DNA of 52,824 nt from NCBI GenBank assembly GCA_900542005.1, contig UQLW01000022.1, forward strand, positions 1 to 52,824. Reading direction: 5' to 3'. Position numbers and translations under genes: made by a program. This document shows positions 32,345 through 41,411 of this stretch, one piece after another. The stretch's first letter is position 1, and every line of letters begins with the position of its first letter. The stretch is from an uncultured Eubacteriales bacterium (GTDB taxonomy: Bacteria > Bacillota > Clostridia > Christensenellales > UMGS416). A model generated the notes under the pieces. That model saw only the letters and a list, made by a program, of their open reading frames with translations, ran no database searches and was not told where the DNA came from.

Positions 32345-33928
32345 ATGGATCAGTTATTTGTTCATGGGCATATCCTGTCGCTTGACCGGCTGGCAGGCGA
32401 CGCCCTCTGGGTGCGGGATGGCCGCATCCTGACGGCGGGCGATGGGGAAACGCTGAAAACGGCGTTCCCGGCAAAGGGAGAGATCATCGACTGCGGAGGG
32501 GGCACGCTGATGCCCGGCTTTATCGACGCCCACAGCCACCTGACCAGCTACGCGGCGACCCTGGGCCTTATCCCCTTGAAGGATTGCACAAGCTATGACG
32601 AAATTATATCATCTTTTGTTTCGCATATAAACAAAAATCCCCCTAAAGAGGGACAATGGCTTATGGGTTTTGGCTACGACCATAACCGGCTGAAGGAGGG
32701 GCGGCACCCCACAAGCCGGACGCTGGACCGTATCAGCGCCCGGATCCCGATTCTGATCACCCATGCCTCCGGGCATATGGGCGTACTGAATACGAGGGCG
32801 ATGGAGCTGGCCGGAATCGGCCCGGACACACCGGATCCGGAGGGCGGCCACTTTGGGCGGGAGAATGGAGCGCCCAACGGATATGCCGAGGAGAATGCCT
32901 TCATCCGGATTGCGGCGTCGGCCGGGCGGCCCGACGAGGAGCAGCTGGCCCGGCAGCTGGAGGAGGCCCAAAGGGTTTACCTGGCCCACGGCGTGACCAC
33001 GATCCAGGAGGGGCTGGTCAAGGCGGCCGAATGGGCCCAGCTTAGAACGGCAGCCGAGAAGGGCCGCCTGCTGGTGGACGTAGTGGGCTATTGCGATATG
33101 AAGGAGCACACAGGGCTGCTTCGCCAGGCAGGCGGCTATGCGCAAGGGTATAAGAACCACCTTCGGTTGGGCGGATACAAGATCTTCCTGGATGGTTCGC
33201 CCCAGGGGCGCACGGCCTGGATGACCCAACCCTATGAGCCGGCCGGGGAGGGATATCGGGGCTATCCGATTTATACGGACGATGAGGTGCGGGCTTTTGT
33301 GGCTCAGGCGGTGGATGAGGGACGCCAGCTGCTGGCCCATGCCAATGGCGATGCGGCGGCGGAGCAGCTTATCAGCGCCTATGAAGCGGTGATAAGCCAG
33401 CGCCCAGGCCGGAGCCCGGCGCGGCCCGTGATGATCCATGCGCAGACGGTGCGGCCCGACCAGCTGCCGCGGATGGCAGCCCTGTCCATGGTCGCTTCCT
33501 TTTTCGTCGCGCATATTCCGGCCTGGGGGGATGTCCACGTCCAGAACCTGGGCTGGGAACGGGCCTCCAGGATCAGCCCCTGCGCCAGCGCGCTGAGGGC
33601 GGGCGTAACCTTTACCTTCCATCAGGATACGCCGGTATTGGAGCCGGATATGCTGCATACCGTGCAGGCGGCGGTATTGCGGGAGACGGATAAGGGGCGG
33701 CCGCTGGGGGAGCAGGAGCGAATCAGCCCCCTTCAGGCGCTGCAGGCGGTTACGGTCAACGGCGCTTACCAGTACGGCGAGGAGGGGGAAAAGGGTACGC
33801 TGGCCCCGGGTAAGCGCGCGGATCTTGTTCTGCTTTCGGGCGATCCTCTTGCTTGCCCGCCCCATGAGATTGGCAAGCTGAGGGTTGTGCGCACCATCAA
33901 GGATGGAAAAACACTGTTTGAAGCCTAG
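32345..33928 (+). CDS. Amidohydrolase family 3 (YtcJ-like)
   Basis: The 527-residue metal hydrolase has the TIM-barrel ligands of the amidohydrolase superfamily. GFIDAHSHLTSY gives the first HxH, HASGHMGVLNTRAM is the YtcJ-type block, and GGYKIFLDGSPQGRTAWM holds the bridging residue. LLAHANGDAA and IHAQTVRPDQL hold further histidines. The late FHQDTPVLEPDML contains the Asp, and APGKRADLVLLSGDPL is the closing beta-sandwich. AAAGGAG precedes ATG 32345. The usual substrates are exocyclic amides or imides; this one is unknown. Confidence 0.9.
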   Translation: MDQLFVHGHILSLDRLAGDALWVRDGRILTAGDGETLKTAFPAKGEIIDCGGGTLMPGFIDAHSHLTSYAATLGLIPLKDCTSYDEIISSFVSHINKNPPKEGQWLMGFGYDHNRLKEGRHPTSRTLDRISARIPILITHASGHMGVLNTRAMELAGIGPDTPDPEGGHFGRENGAPNGYAEENAFIRIAASAGRPDEEQLARQLEEAQRVYLAHGVTTIQEGLVKAAEWAQLRTAAEKGRLLVDVVGYCDMKEHTGLLRQAGGYAQGYKNHLRLGGYKIFLDGSPQGRTAWMTQPYEPAGEGYRGYPIYTDDEVRAFVAQAVDEGRQLLAHANGDAAAEQLISAYEAVISQRPGRSPARPVMIHAQTVRPDQLPRMAALSMVASFFVAHIPAWGDVHVQNLGWERASRISPCASALRAGVTFTFHQDTPVLEPDMLHTVQAAVLRETDKGRPLGEQERISPLQALQAVTVNGAYQYGEEGEKGTLAPGKRADLVLLSGDPLACPPHEIGKLRVVRTIKDGKTLFEA

Positions 33929-33962
33929 CCCCTGGAAAAGGATCCTACAGCCGCATACAAAG

Positions 33963-34000
33963 GCCTCCGGCGGTACATATCCGCCGGAGGCGTGTTTTTT
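33963..34000. terminator. Terminator between convergent amidohydrolase and GNAT genes
   Basis: GCCTCCGGCGG and CCGCCGGAGGC form a perfect 11-bp stem with the loop TACATAT, followed by GTG and six Ts on the plus strand. Confidence 0.85.
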
Positions 34001-34011
34001 GGAGCGCCCGT

Positions 34012-34626
34012 TTACTTGCGCACCGCAGCCTGAGCCCAAATGCGCGAAGCGCCGGACGATAGCCCTAAAGCGGGCCGAAAGGGCGAATTGCACAGCCGGC
34101 GGCGGGCGGGCACCGCGATCCATGCCCGGTGAAGCGGCCGCCCATCCCGATCGGTTACGGTCATGGGCCGGGCGCGGCCCGAGCAGGCCGCCAGCGCCCT
34201 CCCGGCGTCGTGCCCGGCGGGCCAGAAGACGAGGATACGGGGAAGCCCAAGATGCGCGCAGCGCCGCAGCACCTTTTTCAGCAGCAGCGCGCCTATCCCC
34301 TGTCCCCGGCGGCTGGGGATGACCCACAGCGACAGCTGCCCCCCGCAGCGGGATAGAGGCTCGTTCAGGCCCATCAGAAGCCGGGCGGCGCCGGTGATGC
34401 AGCCGGATGCGTCAACCAGAAAGTAAACCCGGTACGGGACAAACCGGCATCGCCAATCCCGGCAGCGGCGGCTGGCCGCGAGGCCGGCCAACCACTGCAG
34501 ATAGGTCTGCCCGGCGGGGAAAAGCCAAGCGGGCGCAGGTTCGTGATCCAACAGCGCTTCGCGGCGCAGCTGTTTATACGCTTCCTCAAAGCGGGGTTCC
34601 GGCGCATAAAGTCGGAAGGTTTCCAT
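34012..34626 (-). CDS. GNAT-family N-acetyltransferase
   Basis: The 204-residue protein has the acetyl-CoA-binding motif in GGQLSLWVIPSRRGQGIGALLLKKVL (R/Q-x-x-G-x-G/A), preceded by the usual strand FVPYRVYFLVDASGCITGAA. The last 50 residues are Arg/Ala-rich and less typical. AAAAGGAGG lies about 8 bases before ATG 34626. An extended -10 (TGGTATCAT) lies about 35 bases upstream. The substrate is unknown. It is not clearly linked to its neighbours. Confidence 0.82.
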   Translation of the reverse strand: METFRLYAPEPRFEEAYKQLRREALLDHEPAPAWLFPAGQTYLQWLAGLAASRRCRDWRCRFVPYRVYFLVDASGCITGAARLLMGLNEPLSRCGGQLSLWVIPSRRGQGIGALLLKKVLRRCAHLGLPRILVFWPAGHDAGRALAACSGRARPMTVTDRDGRPLHRAWIAVPARRRLCNSPFRPALGLSSGASRIWAQAAVRK

Positions 34627-34713
34627 GCCAATGGCCTCCTTTTTTCATGGCCGCATGATACCATGATAAGCATAAAAGCGGCATAAAGGACGGCAGCCGG
34701 GGATAAGGAAGGG

Positions 34714-35676
34714 CTAAAGAAGCGGCTGGGACAAAAGCCGCCCATAGGCGTCCAGGGGCGGCTCGCCATACAGCGCCTCGTAATCGGGCCCCAGGAAGCA
34801 GCCAAAGCTGGTTACGGAGTTAAAGCCCAGCCCTGCGTAATAAGCGAGATCCGCCGCCATGACAGCCTGATCCAACGCGAAGGGCTGAGGCGGCCGCTTC
34901 CAGCCGGAATACAGGGAATTGTCCATCCAATATTCCAGCACCTGGGCGTGTTGAACCCCGAAAAAGCCGAGCAACGCAGGAAGCTGCGCGCGCTCCTTTA
35001 CGTTTTTCTCACAGCGCCCGTCGGCAAGAGGCCGGTGGAAATCCCGCTGAATCGGCGCATATTCCAGAAAGATCCCGTCGGAGGGCCGGGTAGCCACCGG
35101 CGGCATAAGGGTACTGACATAGGCGAGATAGGCCAGCATGCCCTTTGGATCAGCCTGACGGATTCCCGCCAGCATGGCATTGAGGATACGCAGCTGCTGA
35201 TCGGAGGGGGAGAGGCCCCGGCATTGGGGACATTGACAGCCCGCAGTGGCCGTATCGTCCAGCCAGAAATAGTAGCGGTGGGTCTGGGAGGGAAGCTGCC
35301 GGGCCAGGCGGTAGCTCTGCCCGGCGACATAATCCAGCGCATCGGGATGGGTGGCGCACATATTGGGGCCGCTGCGGCGCATGCCGCCGCTATCCATCGG
35401 GAAGAATTCCGGATGGCGCGCCAAAAGCTCCGGCGGCAGCAGATAGCCCAGCGTGTGCATTTCATATTCCACGGCGATTCCCAGCCGGTCTAACGCCCGG
35501 AGAAAGCGCCGCATATCCGGATGATCCCGGTTGGCCAGAGCGGCCCGCAGCGACGCAGGCGCGCCCGCGCCGCCCACCGGGTGCAGGCCCAGCACATTGA
35601 TGCCTGCCTGGTGAAGGCGCTGGGGCCAGAGCGGGGATATATCCTCGGGATGGATGATGATGCCTCTTCGTTCCAT
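34714..35676 (-). CDS. DUF4838-like putative glycan-processing protein
   Basis: The 320-residue protein resembles the TIM-barrel DUF4838 family often found near glycoside hydrolases. It has WPQRLHQAGINVLGLHP, EYEMHTLGYLLP, NMCATHPDALDYVA, YYFWLDDTATAGCQCPQCRG (a CxCxxC cluster) and EYWMDNSLYSGWKRPP. No signal peptide is seen. Start ATG 35676 is preferred over 35682 for SD spacing. A TGATATGAT extended -10 lies about 40 bases upstream. Activity is unproven; glycosidase is an inference from family context. Confidence 0.65.
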   Translation of the reverse strand: MERRGIIIHPEDISPLWPQRLHQAGINVLGLHPVGGAGAPASLRAALANRDHPDMRRFLRALDRLGIAVEYEMHTLGYLLPPELLARHPEFFPMDSGGMRRSGPNMCATHPDALDYVAGQSYRLARQLPSQTHRYYFWLDDTATAGCQCPQCRGLSPSDQQLRILNAMLAGIRQADPKGMLAYLAYVSTLMPPVATRPSDGIFLEYAPIQRDFHRPLADGRCEKNVKERAQLPALLGFFGVQHAQVLEYWMDNSLYSGWKRPPQPFALDQAVMAADLAYYAGLGFNSVTSFGCFLGPDYEALYGEPPLDAYGRLLSQPLL

Positions 35677-35740
35677 GCGCATACCTGCCTTTGCCGCTTG
35701 ATCGCTCTATAGCAGCATCATATCAGCTTTGGGCGGAAAA

Positions 35741-35779
35741 GGCCAGCGCGCAATCGGGAAAAGCCGGGCGCGCGCGGCC
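35741..35779 (-). terminator. Terminator after the glycosyltransferase gene
   Basis: GGCC and GCGCGC arms at 35741-35751 pair with GCGCGC-GGCC at 35770-35779. TTTTCC follows on the minus strand. Confidence 0.6.
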
Positions 35780-35786
35780 TTTATCG

Positions 35787-36884
35787 TCAGGTTTCGGAGG
35801 CAGGGCCGCCGGGATCGGGCAGGATGCGCTGAAAATAGGCCTTGTTATAGAGATAGGCCGGGTCGTCGGGCTTCAGGGCTCCGGCCTGCTCGTTATAGCG
35901 GCGCGCCGTCTCATAGCGGCCCAGACGGTCGTAGCAGAGGCATAGCTGCATCAGCGGATAGTATCCGCTGGCCTCCGGCTGGACAAAGGCGCCGGAGGTG
36001 GCGTCATCCTGCAGGCGAAGCGCCGACTCATACCAGAAAATCGCCGCCTCCAGCTGGCCGCCGGCAAGAAAATGCCCACCCAGGCGGCAGCAGGCCAGGG
36101 CCTTGGGCACGCCGTAACGCAGGCTTGAAAGCAGCGCTTCCAGGGCCTTGCCCGGTTCGTTCATCTCCTGGCGGCAGCGGGCCAGATCCAGGCAGGCGCC
36201 AATCTTGTTCTCAATCCACCCCTGATCCTCGCTGAGAAAACGCTCCAGCACGGCGGCTGCCTGCTGATAGCGGCCATGATCGCATAATTCGCGTCCGTAA
36301 TAGTATTGCTCCCGGGGGGCCAGGCGGCGGCCCTGGGCCAGCAGCCCCTCGAAAATGCGCAGGTTGCGGTCCGGGTCCGCGACATGAAGCTTTTTATGGT
36401 GTACGGCAATATCGCTGTATTCCACAGGGCCGGGCGCTTCAATGGCTTCGTGCACAGCACCCTTCCAGCGGGGATGAAGCCTGCGCTGCACCAGCCGCTC
36501 GCGGTAGTAGCTCATCGTGGGGCGTCCATTGGGGTCAAAGGCCACATGATACAGCATCATTACCGTGCCGGTAGCCGCTGTCAAGCGGGCCTTGAGGGCG
36601 ATCAGCTTGGCGAGCTCCTCGGGCGGCAGCACGTCGTCGGCGTCCAGCCACATTAGAAAATCCCCGGTTGCCCGGTCAAAGGAGGCGTTGCGCGCCGCAG
36701 AGAAATCGTCAATCCATTCAAAGGATTCGACAATCGGGGTATAGCGGGCGGCGATCTCCCGGGTAGCGTCGGTGGAGCCGGTATCCACGATGACAATTTC
36801 ATCGACCGCGTCCCGCACGCTGTCCAGGCAGCGGGCCAGGGTTTGCTCTTCATTCTTTACGATCATACATAGGCTAATGGTCAT
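35787..36884 (-). CDS. Family 2 glycosyltransferase with helical-repeat tail
   Basis: The 365-residue protein has a GT-A domain (1-110): SLCMIVKNEEQTLARCLDSV, IVDTGSTDAT and FLMWLDADDVLPPEE with the DxD metal site. RWKGAVHEAIE is the acceptor-side motif of this clade. Residues 165-350 are TPR-like helices (YYYGRELCDHGRYQQAAAVL and similar). Relatives glycosylate peptides or surface proteins, including spore-coat collagen proteins. The divergent neighbour encodes a Gly-x-Thr collagen protein, the natural acceptor. GAAGGAAGG precedes ATG 36884. Confidence 0.88.
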   Translation of the reverse strand: MTISLCMIVKNEEQTLARCLDSVRDAVDEIVIVDTGSTDATREIAARYTPIVESFEWIDDFSAARNASFDRATGDFLMWLDADDVLPPEELAKLIALKARLTAATGTVMMLYHVAFDPNGRPTMSYYRERLVQRRLHPRWKGAVHEAIEAPGPVEYSDIAVHHKKLHVADPDRNLRIFEGLLAQGRRLAPREQYYYGRELCDHGRYQQAAAVLERFLSEDQGWIENKIGACLDLARCRQEMNEPGKALEALLSSLRYGVPKALACCRLGGHFLAGGQLEAAIFWYESALRLQDDATSGAFVQPEASGYYPLMQLCLCYDRLGRYETARRYNEQAGALKPDDPAYLYNKAYFQRILPDPGGPASET

Positions 36885-37065
36885 CGAATCAATCCTTCCT
36901 TCTATAAGCGGGCCATAAAGGGCCCTACCCTTACCCTATGCCGCGCTTACGGGACGCGCCCCTTGCCGCGGCGGCCGCGCAAATCACCCCGCCGGAACCT
37001 GCCGCATAGCATGGTAGTGATAGACGCCCACGGCGCTATCAATTCCGATGAAAAGGTGACAAAAG

Positions 37066-38217
37066 ATGATGCGATATCCCAATGGAGGCTGCAGCCGGAA
37101 CCGTAGCTGCAATACGACCCTCCGCAACTCAGGCAATGTATTTTCAGAGCCCCTTTGCCAAAACCCGGCGATGAATTGCTGCCCGCCGCCGATGCCCTGC
37201 CCGCCTCCCTGTCCCCCCTGTCCGCCCTGCCCCAGCATGACGGGCCCGACGGGCCCCACCGGCCCGACCGGTCCTATGGGTCCCCAGGGCCCTGCCGGCC
37301 CCATGGGCCTTCAAGGCCCCATTGGCCCCACCGGCCCGACAGGCGCGACCGGAGCCACCGGCGCTACTGGCGCGAATGGCGTGACGGGTGCCACCGGCGC
37401 GACCGGTGCGACCGGCCCTACCGGTGCGACGGGTCCCACTGGCGCGACGGGCGCCACCGGAGCCACGGGCGCCACCGGCGAGCCTGGCCCTGGCCTTACA
37501 GACGCTACGGCGTTTGTGCCGGGCACGGCTTATTTACAGGGCGACCTTGTGCTGTATAATGGCGCGCTGTACCGGGCGGCCGTCAATAACCCCTCAGGCA
37601 CCCCGGGGACGTCGGCTGACTATACCCTGCTGACGGCTACGCAGACGGGTCCTACGGGCGCTACCGGTCCTACGGGCGCCACCGGGCCCACCGGAGCCAC
37701 GGGCGCTACCGGAGCCACGGGCGCCACCGGCGTTACAGGTGCTACCGGGGTCACAGGTGCCACCGGAGCGACGGGCGCTACCGGCCCCACTGGAGCCGAT
37801 GCCCCCACCGATATGCTGAACGCGATCAACGCGGCGAGCCAATCCCCGGGCGCGACGACGAATCTGACCTTTGCGACCACAGCCGCCCAGGAGGGAACTG
37901 CCATCACCCATACCGCCAGCTCTGCCGACATTGTGCTTACAGAGAACGGCATGTACTGGATTACCTTCAGCACTACAGCCAGCGCCGGCGGCGGCGCGTC
38001 CCCGCCGGTAACGGCTGAGTTCAAGCTGCAGCAGGACGCTGCGGATATTCCCGCCCTGGCGGCGGAAAACACGCTGACGGCGGCCAGCGATGACGCATCC
38101 ATGAGCGTGACGGGTATCGTCACGGTCGCATCGGCGCCTTCGACCATCACCGTTCAGAACGTGCCGGCGAATATCGACTATACCAATTCCTCCATCACTG
38201 TGCTGAAAATTACCTGA
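37066..38217 (+). CDS. BclA-like collagen-repeat exosporium protein with an internal carbohydrate-binding-like insert
   Basis: The 383-residue protein has no signal peptide. Residues 1-57 are Cys/Pro-rich (CCPPPMPCPPPCPPCPPCPS). Residues 58-142 are Gly-x-x repeats dominated by GPTGAT and similar, where Thr can carry O-glycans. Residues 143-190 break the repeat with FVPGTAYLQGDLVLYNGALY, resembling CBM5/12 chitin-binding modules. Residues 193-245 are a second collagen segment, and 247-383 a beta-rich C-terminal domain like that of BclA. AAAGGTG lies 6 bases before ATG 37066. It is presumably displayed on the spore or cell surface and glycosylated by the divergent enzyme. Confidence 0.88.
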   Translation: MMRYPNGGCSRNRSCNTTLRNSGNVFSEPLCQNPAMNCCPPPMPCPPPCPPCPPCPSMTGPTGPTGPTGPMGPQGPAGPMGLQGPIGPTGPTGATGATGATGANGVTGATGATGATGPTGATGPTGATGATGATGATGEPGPGLTDATAFVPGTAYLQGDLVLYNGALYRAAVNNPSGTPGTSADYTLLTATQTGPTGATGPTGATGPTGATGATGATGATGVTGATGVTGATGATGATGPTGADAPTDMLNAINAASQSPGATTNLTFATTAAQEGTAITHTASSADIVLTENGMYWITFSTTASAGGGASPPVTAEFKLQQDAADIPALAAENTLTAASDDASMSVTGIVTVASAPSTITVQNVPANIDYTNSSITVLKIT

Positions 38218-38237
38218 TAGCAGCATAAAATAAACCA

Positions 38238-38290
38238 TGCCCCGCTTGACGGACCGTATCGGATTACGGCCCGGGCAAGCGGGGCAATTT
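38238..38290. terminator. Bidirectional terminator after the collagen-like gene
   Basis: TGCCCCGCTTG (38238-38248) and CAAGCGGGGCA (38276-38286) form a perfect 11-bp stem. A second small stem (CCGTA/TACGG) lies in the loop. T-rich sequence follows on the minus strand. Confidence 0.75.
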
Positions 38291-38351
38291 GCTAGCGCGA
38301 AGGGATGAGGGTGGATATGAAGGTCAGGCCGCTTGTTGCGTTGAGGTACTT

Positions 38352-41345
38352 TTAGGCGGTAGGCTGAAGCAGGGCGTTCAACGATTCAATCATTTCACTG
38401 GCCCCACAGGCGTTCAGATAGGTTGGCTGAGCCTTAGCCCGGTTAAAGGCCGCATCATATCGCTCAAAAAACTCTTCCTCCGAAAGGGTTTCGCCTTTCC
38501 ATATGAAATAGTCCAGCGTCTGAAAGTCCGTATTGTCCTCGTCAAAACCGTAGACACCAATGGAGCGTACCTCATATTTCCCGTGCAGCAGAAAAGGCTC
38601 GTCGTAAATCGGGACAAATTGCCCCTGATCAATCGTATAAATATCCACTCGATATGTGCCCATATTGCCGTTATCATTGCACAGCAGATTGCCGCGCTCA
38701 ATGTAGCTAGCGCCCATGGTGCGGTGGAGCTGCAGCGTGTTCAGTACCCCATTCTCATCCACGGTGATGATCTGATCGCCTTCAGCCTCGCTGAGGCCGC
38801 TTACATACAACTCTGGAATATCGTCGTCGTTGACGTAAATCAAACGGTATTGGCGCTGGGCTTCGTCATATCCCTGCTTTTGCTGGATATAGTCCAGATA
38901 GCCCTGTACAGCCCGCTGATAGAAGGCGGGATCTGCGGAAGAATCGTCGGCCGTTGAGCCGTCGTTCCCTGCTTGAGTCCAATAGATGACATAAGGCTTT
39001 TCCCTTGCCGGATCCTGGTATTCCATAACCAGATAGGGCACCTCCTCTATCAGCTCAATTTTCAGGCGAAGGGTTTCATGGAGGCCGCTTCCATAGGCGC
39101 GTATGACGGCCACCACCTCATCCCCCTGGACACTATAGGAGCCTGTGCCGCCGGTTTCCCCAGTCATATGGTAAGAAAAATCTCCCTGACCAAGCAATGG
39201 GGCCTCCCTAAGCTGCATTTCCGGCGCGGTTTCCAGTATACCGTTTCCCCAATATTCCTGGAAAGAGATCTCGTTGGCGACTTGGGTCATGGCGCTGTCC
39301 ACAGCCCATGTTCCGCTAAGATTAAGATCCGGATAGGCTGGCAGCGGCAGGATGGGATCAGGCTGCTCAAAGTCGGTATAGAGATCCAGCCGAGCCTTGG
39401 CGTCCGCATCATCCGATACCTCCAGGATCATTGCCATCCTTTGCTTCGGGTTTTGGTTGTTGATCAGCAGCGCAGGGTAAGAGCCAGAGGGTAGGCGGCC
39501 CTCCAGGCTGGGCGGGGTTACGCCGTCCGTATCCGTCAGGGTGACCAACTGATCTTCCAGACCGATGACCAACTGATAGTCCGTATAGCGTTCATGCTCT
39601 CGATCCCACACATAGAAGGCGGCGTCCGGGCAAATCGTATACCGAAGATAGGGAGCGGCCTGGATTCCGACAGCATCAAAGGCTTCCGATACGCAGCTTA
39701 CCTGGCGGCTGGATAGAATTCCCCGATCGCCCATTATCTGAGCCGCGCCTTCTACGCAGCGCCGGCATTGTTCAAAGGTACAGTCCGAGGGGAACATGAG
39801 CATCGCGCGATACCACAGCTGCGCGATGAGGTCCATGTTTTGAATCGCCTTTTCACTGTCGCCATCGATACCGTGCCACATCAGATAGGCGGCATGGGAA
39901 ATAATGACGCTGTTCTTATGCGTCTCTGCGTTGGCCTGATAATCCGAATAACTCACCTGCTTTGTGAGATCCCGCCGGTGGAGGGTTCCATCCGCCATAA
40001 TCCAGCTGGGCTGCCCCGTATCGCTTGCCTTGACGCATAACCCCATGATATCCGCAAAGGCCTCGTTGACCGCACCGGGGGCACGGTTCCCCAGTAGGCC
40101 TGTCGAATACCAAGCACATAGGTGGGAATATTCGTGCGCGACGATGTCCAGATAGGCGGAATATTGCTTTGACGGATTCGCGCTGAAGGCAATCAGTCCC
40201 CCGGGCGTCCCGTTAAAGCTCCAGCCATGGTCGGAAAAAGCATTGAGCAGGTAGTCCCACGTATCCTTGTAGGTAAGGTAGCCGGTGATGATCCCAAGCC
40301 AGGCTCCGCCGGTTCCGTCGATTGAAGTACGGCCAAGCTTTTCCTGATAATAATCGTAGGTGCGCTGGACGTGATAAAGCGCATCGACCATCGCGGGATC
40401 GGAGTCGCGGTCGCCCCAGACCAGGACACCGCCCAAATCATCGGGAACAAAAGGACCGTTTTGATATTCAAATCCGGCGATTTTGCGTCGGTTATCCATC
40501 ACATAGTAATTGCTGCCGCTCTCAGACCAAGTCACGTCGATAGCGCGCTCTGTGCCGGATTGACCAGGCCGATTGATCGTGACATCGCTGTTGAGATCAT
40601 TCCGCTGCGGGCAGGCGTAACAGACGGCCTGGCGGGCAGTATCGACCAGGAAAAGCTCGTGATGGATATTTCCGTCCGCTTGAAAGTAGGCGTCAACCTG
40701 ATGGGCGACGCAAGGCTCTCCCTCCAGATCGTAGATGACCAGCTGCTCCAGCGCTTGTTCGTCAAAGCTGAGATCCGCGATGCCAGAAAGACCCAGCTGC
40801 GTTTCGACATACTCCAGAAGCGCCGTGCGGATTTGATCTTCGGTCAGGGGCGTATAATCCAGCGCTTGGGTTTGTTCAGAGGTGTTGGCGGTCCATGCAA
40901 GAGCTGTTCCCCGCTGGTCGGCCGCCACCGTTACGCTTCGCCCAAAGACGGGAAGCCCGCCGCAGACCTGCTGAAAGCGATAGTAGGTATCTCCGTCCAG
41001 CGAAGCCACGGAGGCCGGCTCCAAGGCGGCTCCCTCCTCATATCCGATCGCCGCTGCAGCCGCCTGGAGGGCGGATGCAGTGTCTGTGATGGGGATATCG
41101 GTAAATTGGCCGATATATTGCAGAAAGCGCCCGTCGGCATAAAACGCGCCGGCATCGTGCAAGGCTGCGCTTACGGCCTGCGGCTTCAAAAGATAATAAA
41201 GCCCAACGCCGCAGCCGGCCAGCAGGCACAGAAGAGCCAGGATCCCGCCGAGAAGGCGGATGTTTACCGGCCGATTCCTTTTCCCGCACTTTGTACAGAA
41301 GCGAAACCCCTTCGGCATAGAAGCGCCGCAATATTTGCATTTCAT
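38352..41345 (-). CDS. Membrane-anchored M4 (thermolysin-like) metallopeptidase with N-terminal zinc ribbon
   Basis: The 997-residue protein starts with a zinc ribbon (MKCKYCGASMPKGFRFCTKC), then one transmembrane segment (residues 28-53). The outside part begins with a propeptide-like FTP/PepSY-type region. The M4 core follows, with HEYSH at 404-408 and the third ligand in NEAFADIMG, so it is probably active. The C-terminal third has a domain with QYRLIYVNDDDIPELYVSG that I have seen in clostridial surface proteins, but cannot name. ATG 41345 is favoured over 41351 by SD spacing (GGGGAG). It is much longer than secreted thermolysins. Confidence 0.85.
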   Translation of the reverse strand: MKCKYCGASMPKGFRFCTKCGKRNRPVNIRLLGGILALLCLLAGCGVGLYYLLKPQAVSAALHDAGAFYADGRFLQYIGQFTDIPITDTASALQAAAAAIGYEEGAALEPASVASLDGDTYYRFQQVCGGLPVFGRSVTVAADQRGTALAWTANTSEQTQALDYTPLTEDQIRTALLEYVETQLGLSGIADLSFDEQALEQLVIYDLEGEPCVAHQVDAYFQADGNIHHELFLVDTARQAVCYACPQRNDLNSDVTINRPGQSGTERAIDVTWSESGSNYYVMDNRRKIAGFEYQNGPFVPDDLGGVLVWGDRDSDPAMVDALYHVQRTYDYYQEKLGRTSIDGTGGAWLGIITGYLTYKDTWDYLLNAFSDHGWSFNGTPGGLIAFSANPSKQYSAYLDIVAHEYSHLCAWYSTGLLGNRAPGAVNEAFADIMGLCVKASDTGQPSWIMADGTLHRRDLTKQVSYSDYQANAETHKNSVIISHAAYLMWHGIDGDSEKAIQNMDLIAQLWYRAMLMFPSDCTFEQCRRCVEGAAQIMGDRGILSSRQVSCVSEAFDAVGIQAAPYLRYTICPDAAFYVWDREHERYTDYQLVIGLEDQLVTLTDTDGVTPPSLEGRLPSGSYPALLINNQNPKQRMAMILEVSDDADAKARLDLYTDFEQPDPILPLPAYPDLNLSGTWAVDSAMTQVANEISFQEYWGNGILETAPEMQLREAPLLGQGDFSYHMTGETGGTGSYSVQGDEVVAVIRAYGSGLHETLRLKIELIEEVPYLVMEYQDPAREKPYVIYWTQAGNDGSTADDSSADPAFYQRAVQGYLDYIQQKQGYDEAQRQYRLIYVNDDDIPELYVSGLSEAEGDQIITVDENGVLNTLQLHRTMGASYIERGNLLCNDNGNMGTYRVDIYTIDQGQFVPIYDEPFLLHGKYEVRSIGVYGFDEDNTDFQTLDYFIWKGETLSEEEFFERYDAAFNRAKAQPTYLNACGASEMIESLNALLQPTA

Positions 41346-41411
41346 AGCCATACTCCCCTTGTGGTATCCCCCGCAAGCCAACGCCTAAAGCCGGCAAAGG
41401 GGGATCCGCTT

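Noticed and set aside
32609..34327. 572-codon minus-strand frame across the amidohydrolase and GNAT genes
   Set aside because: Overlaps two convincing genes on both strands and shows no motif or SD.
37240..37800. CRISPR-like or tandem DNA repeat
   Set aside because: Periodic only because it encodes Gly-x-Thr triplets; no constant repeat with unique spacers.
37594..38238. Gly/Ser-rich and Ala/Pro/Val-repeat frames antisense to the collagen gene
   Set aside because: Direct mirror of the Gly-x-Thr repeat. Low complexity is expected.
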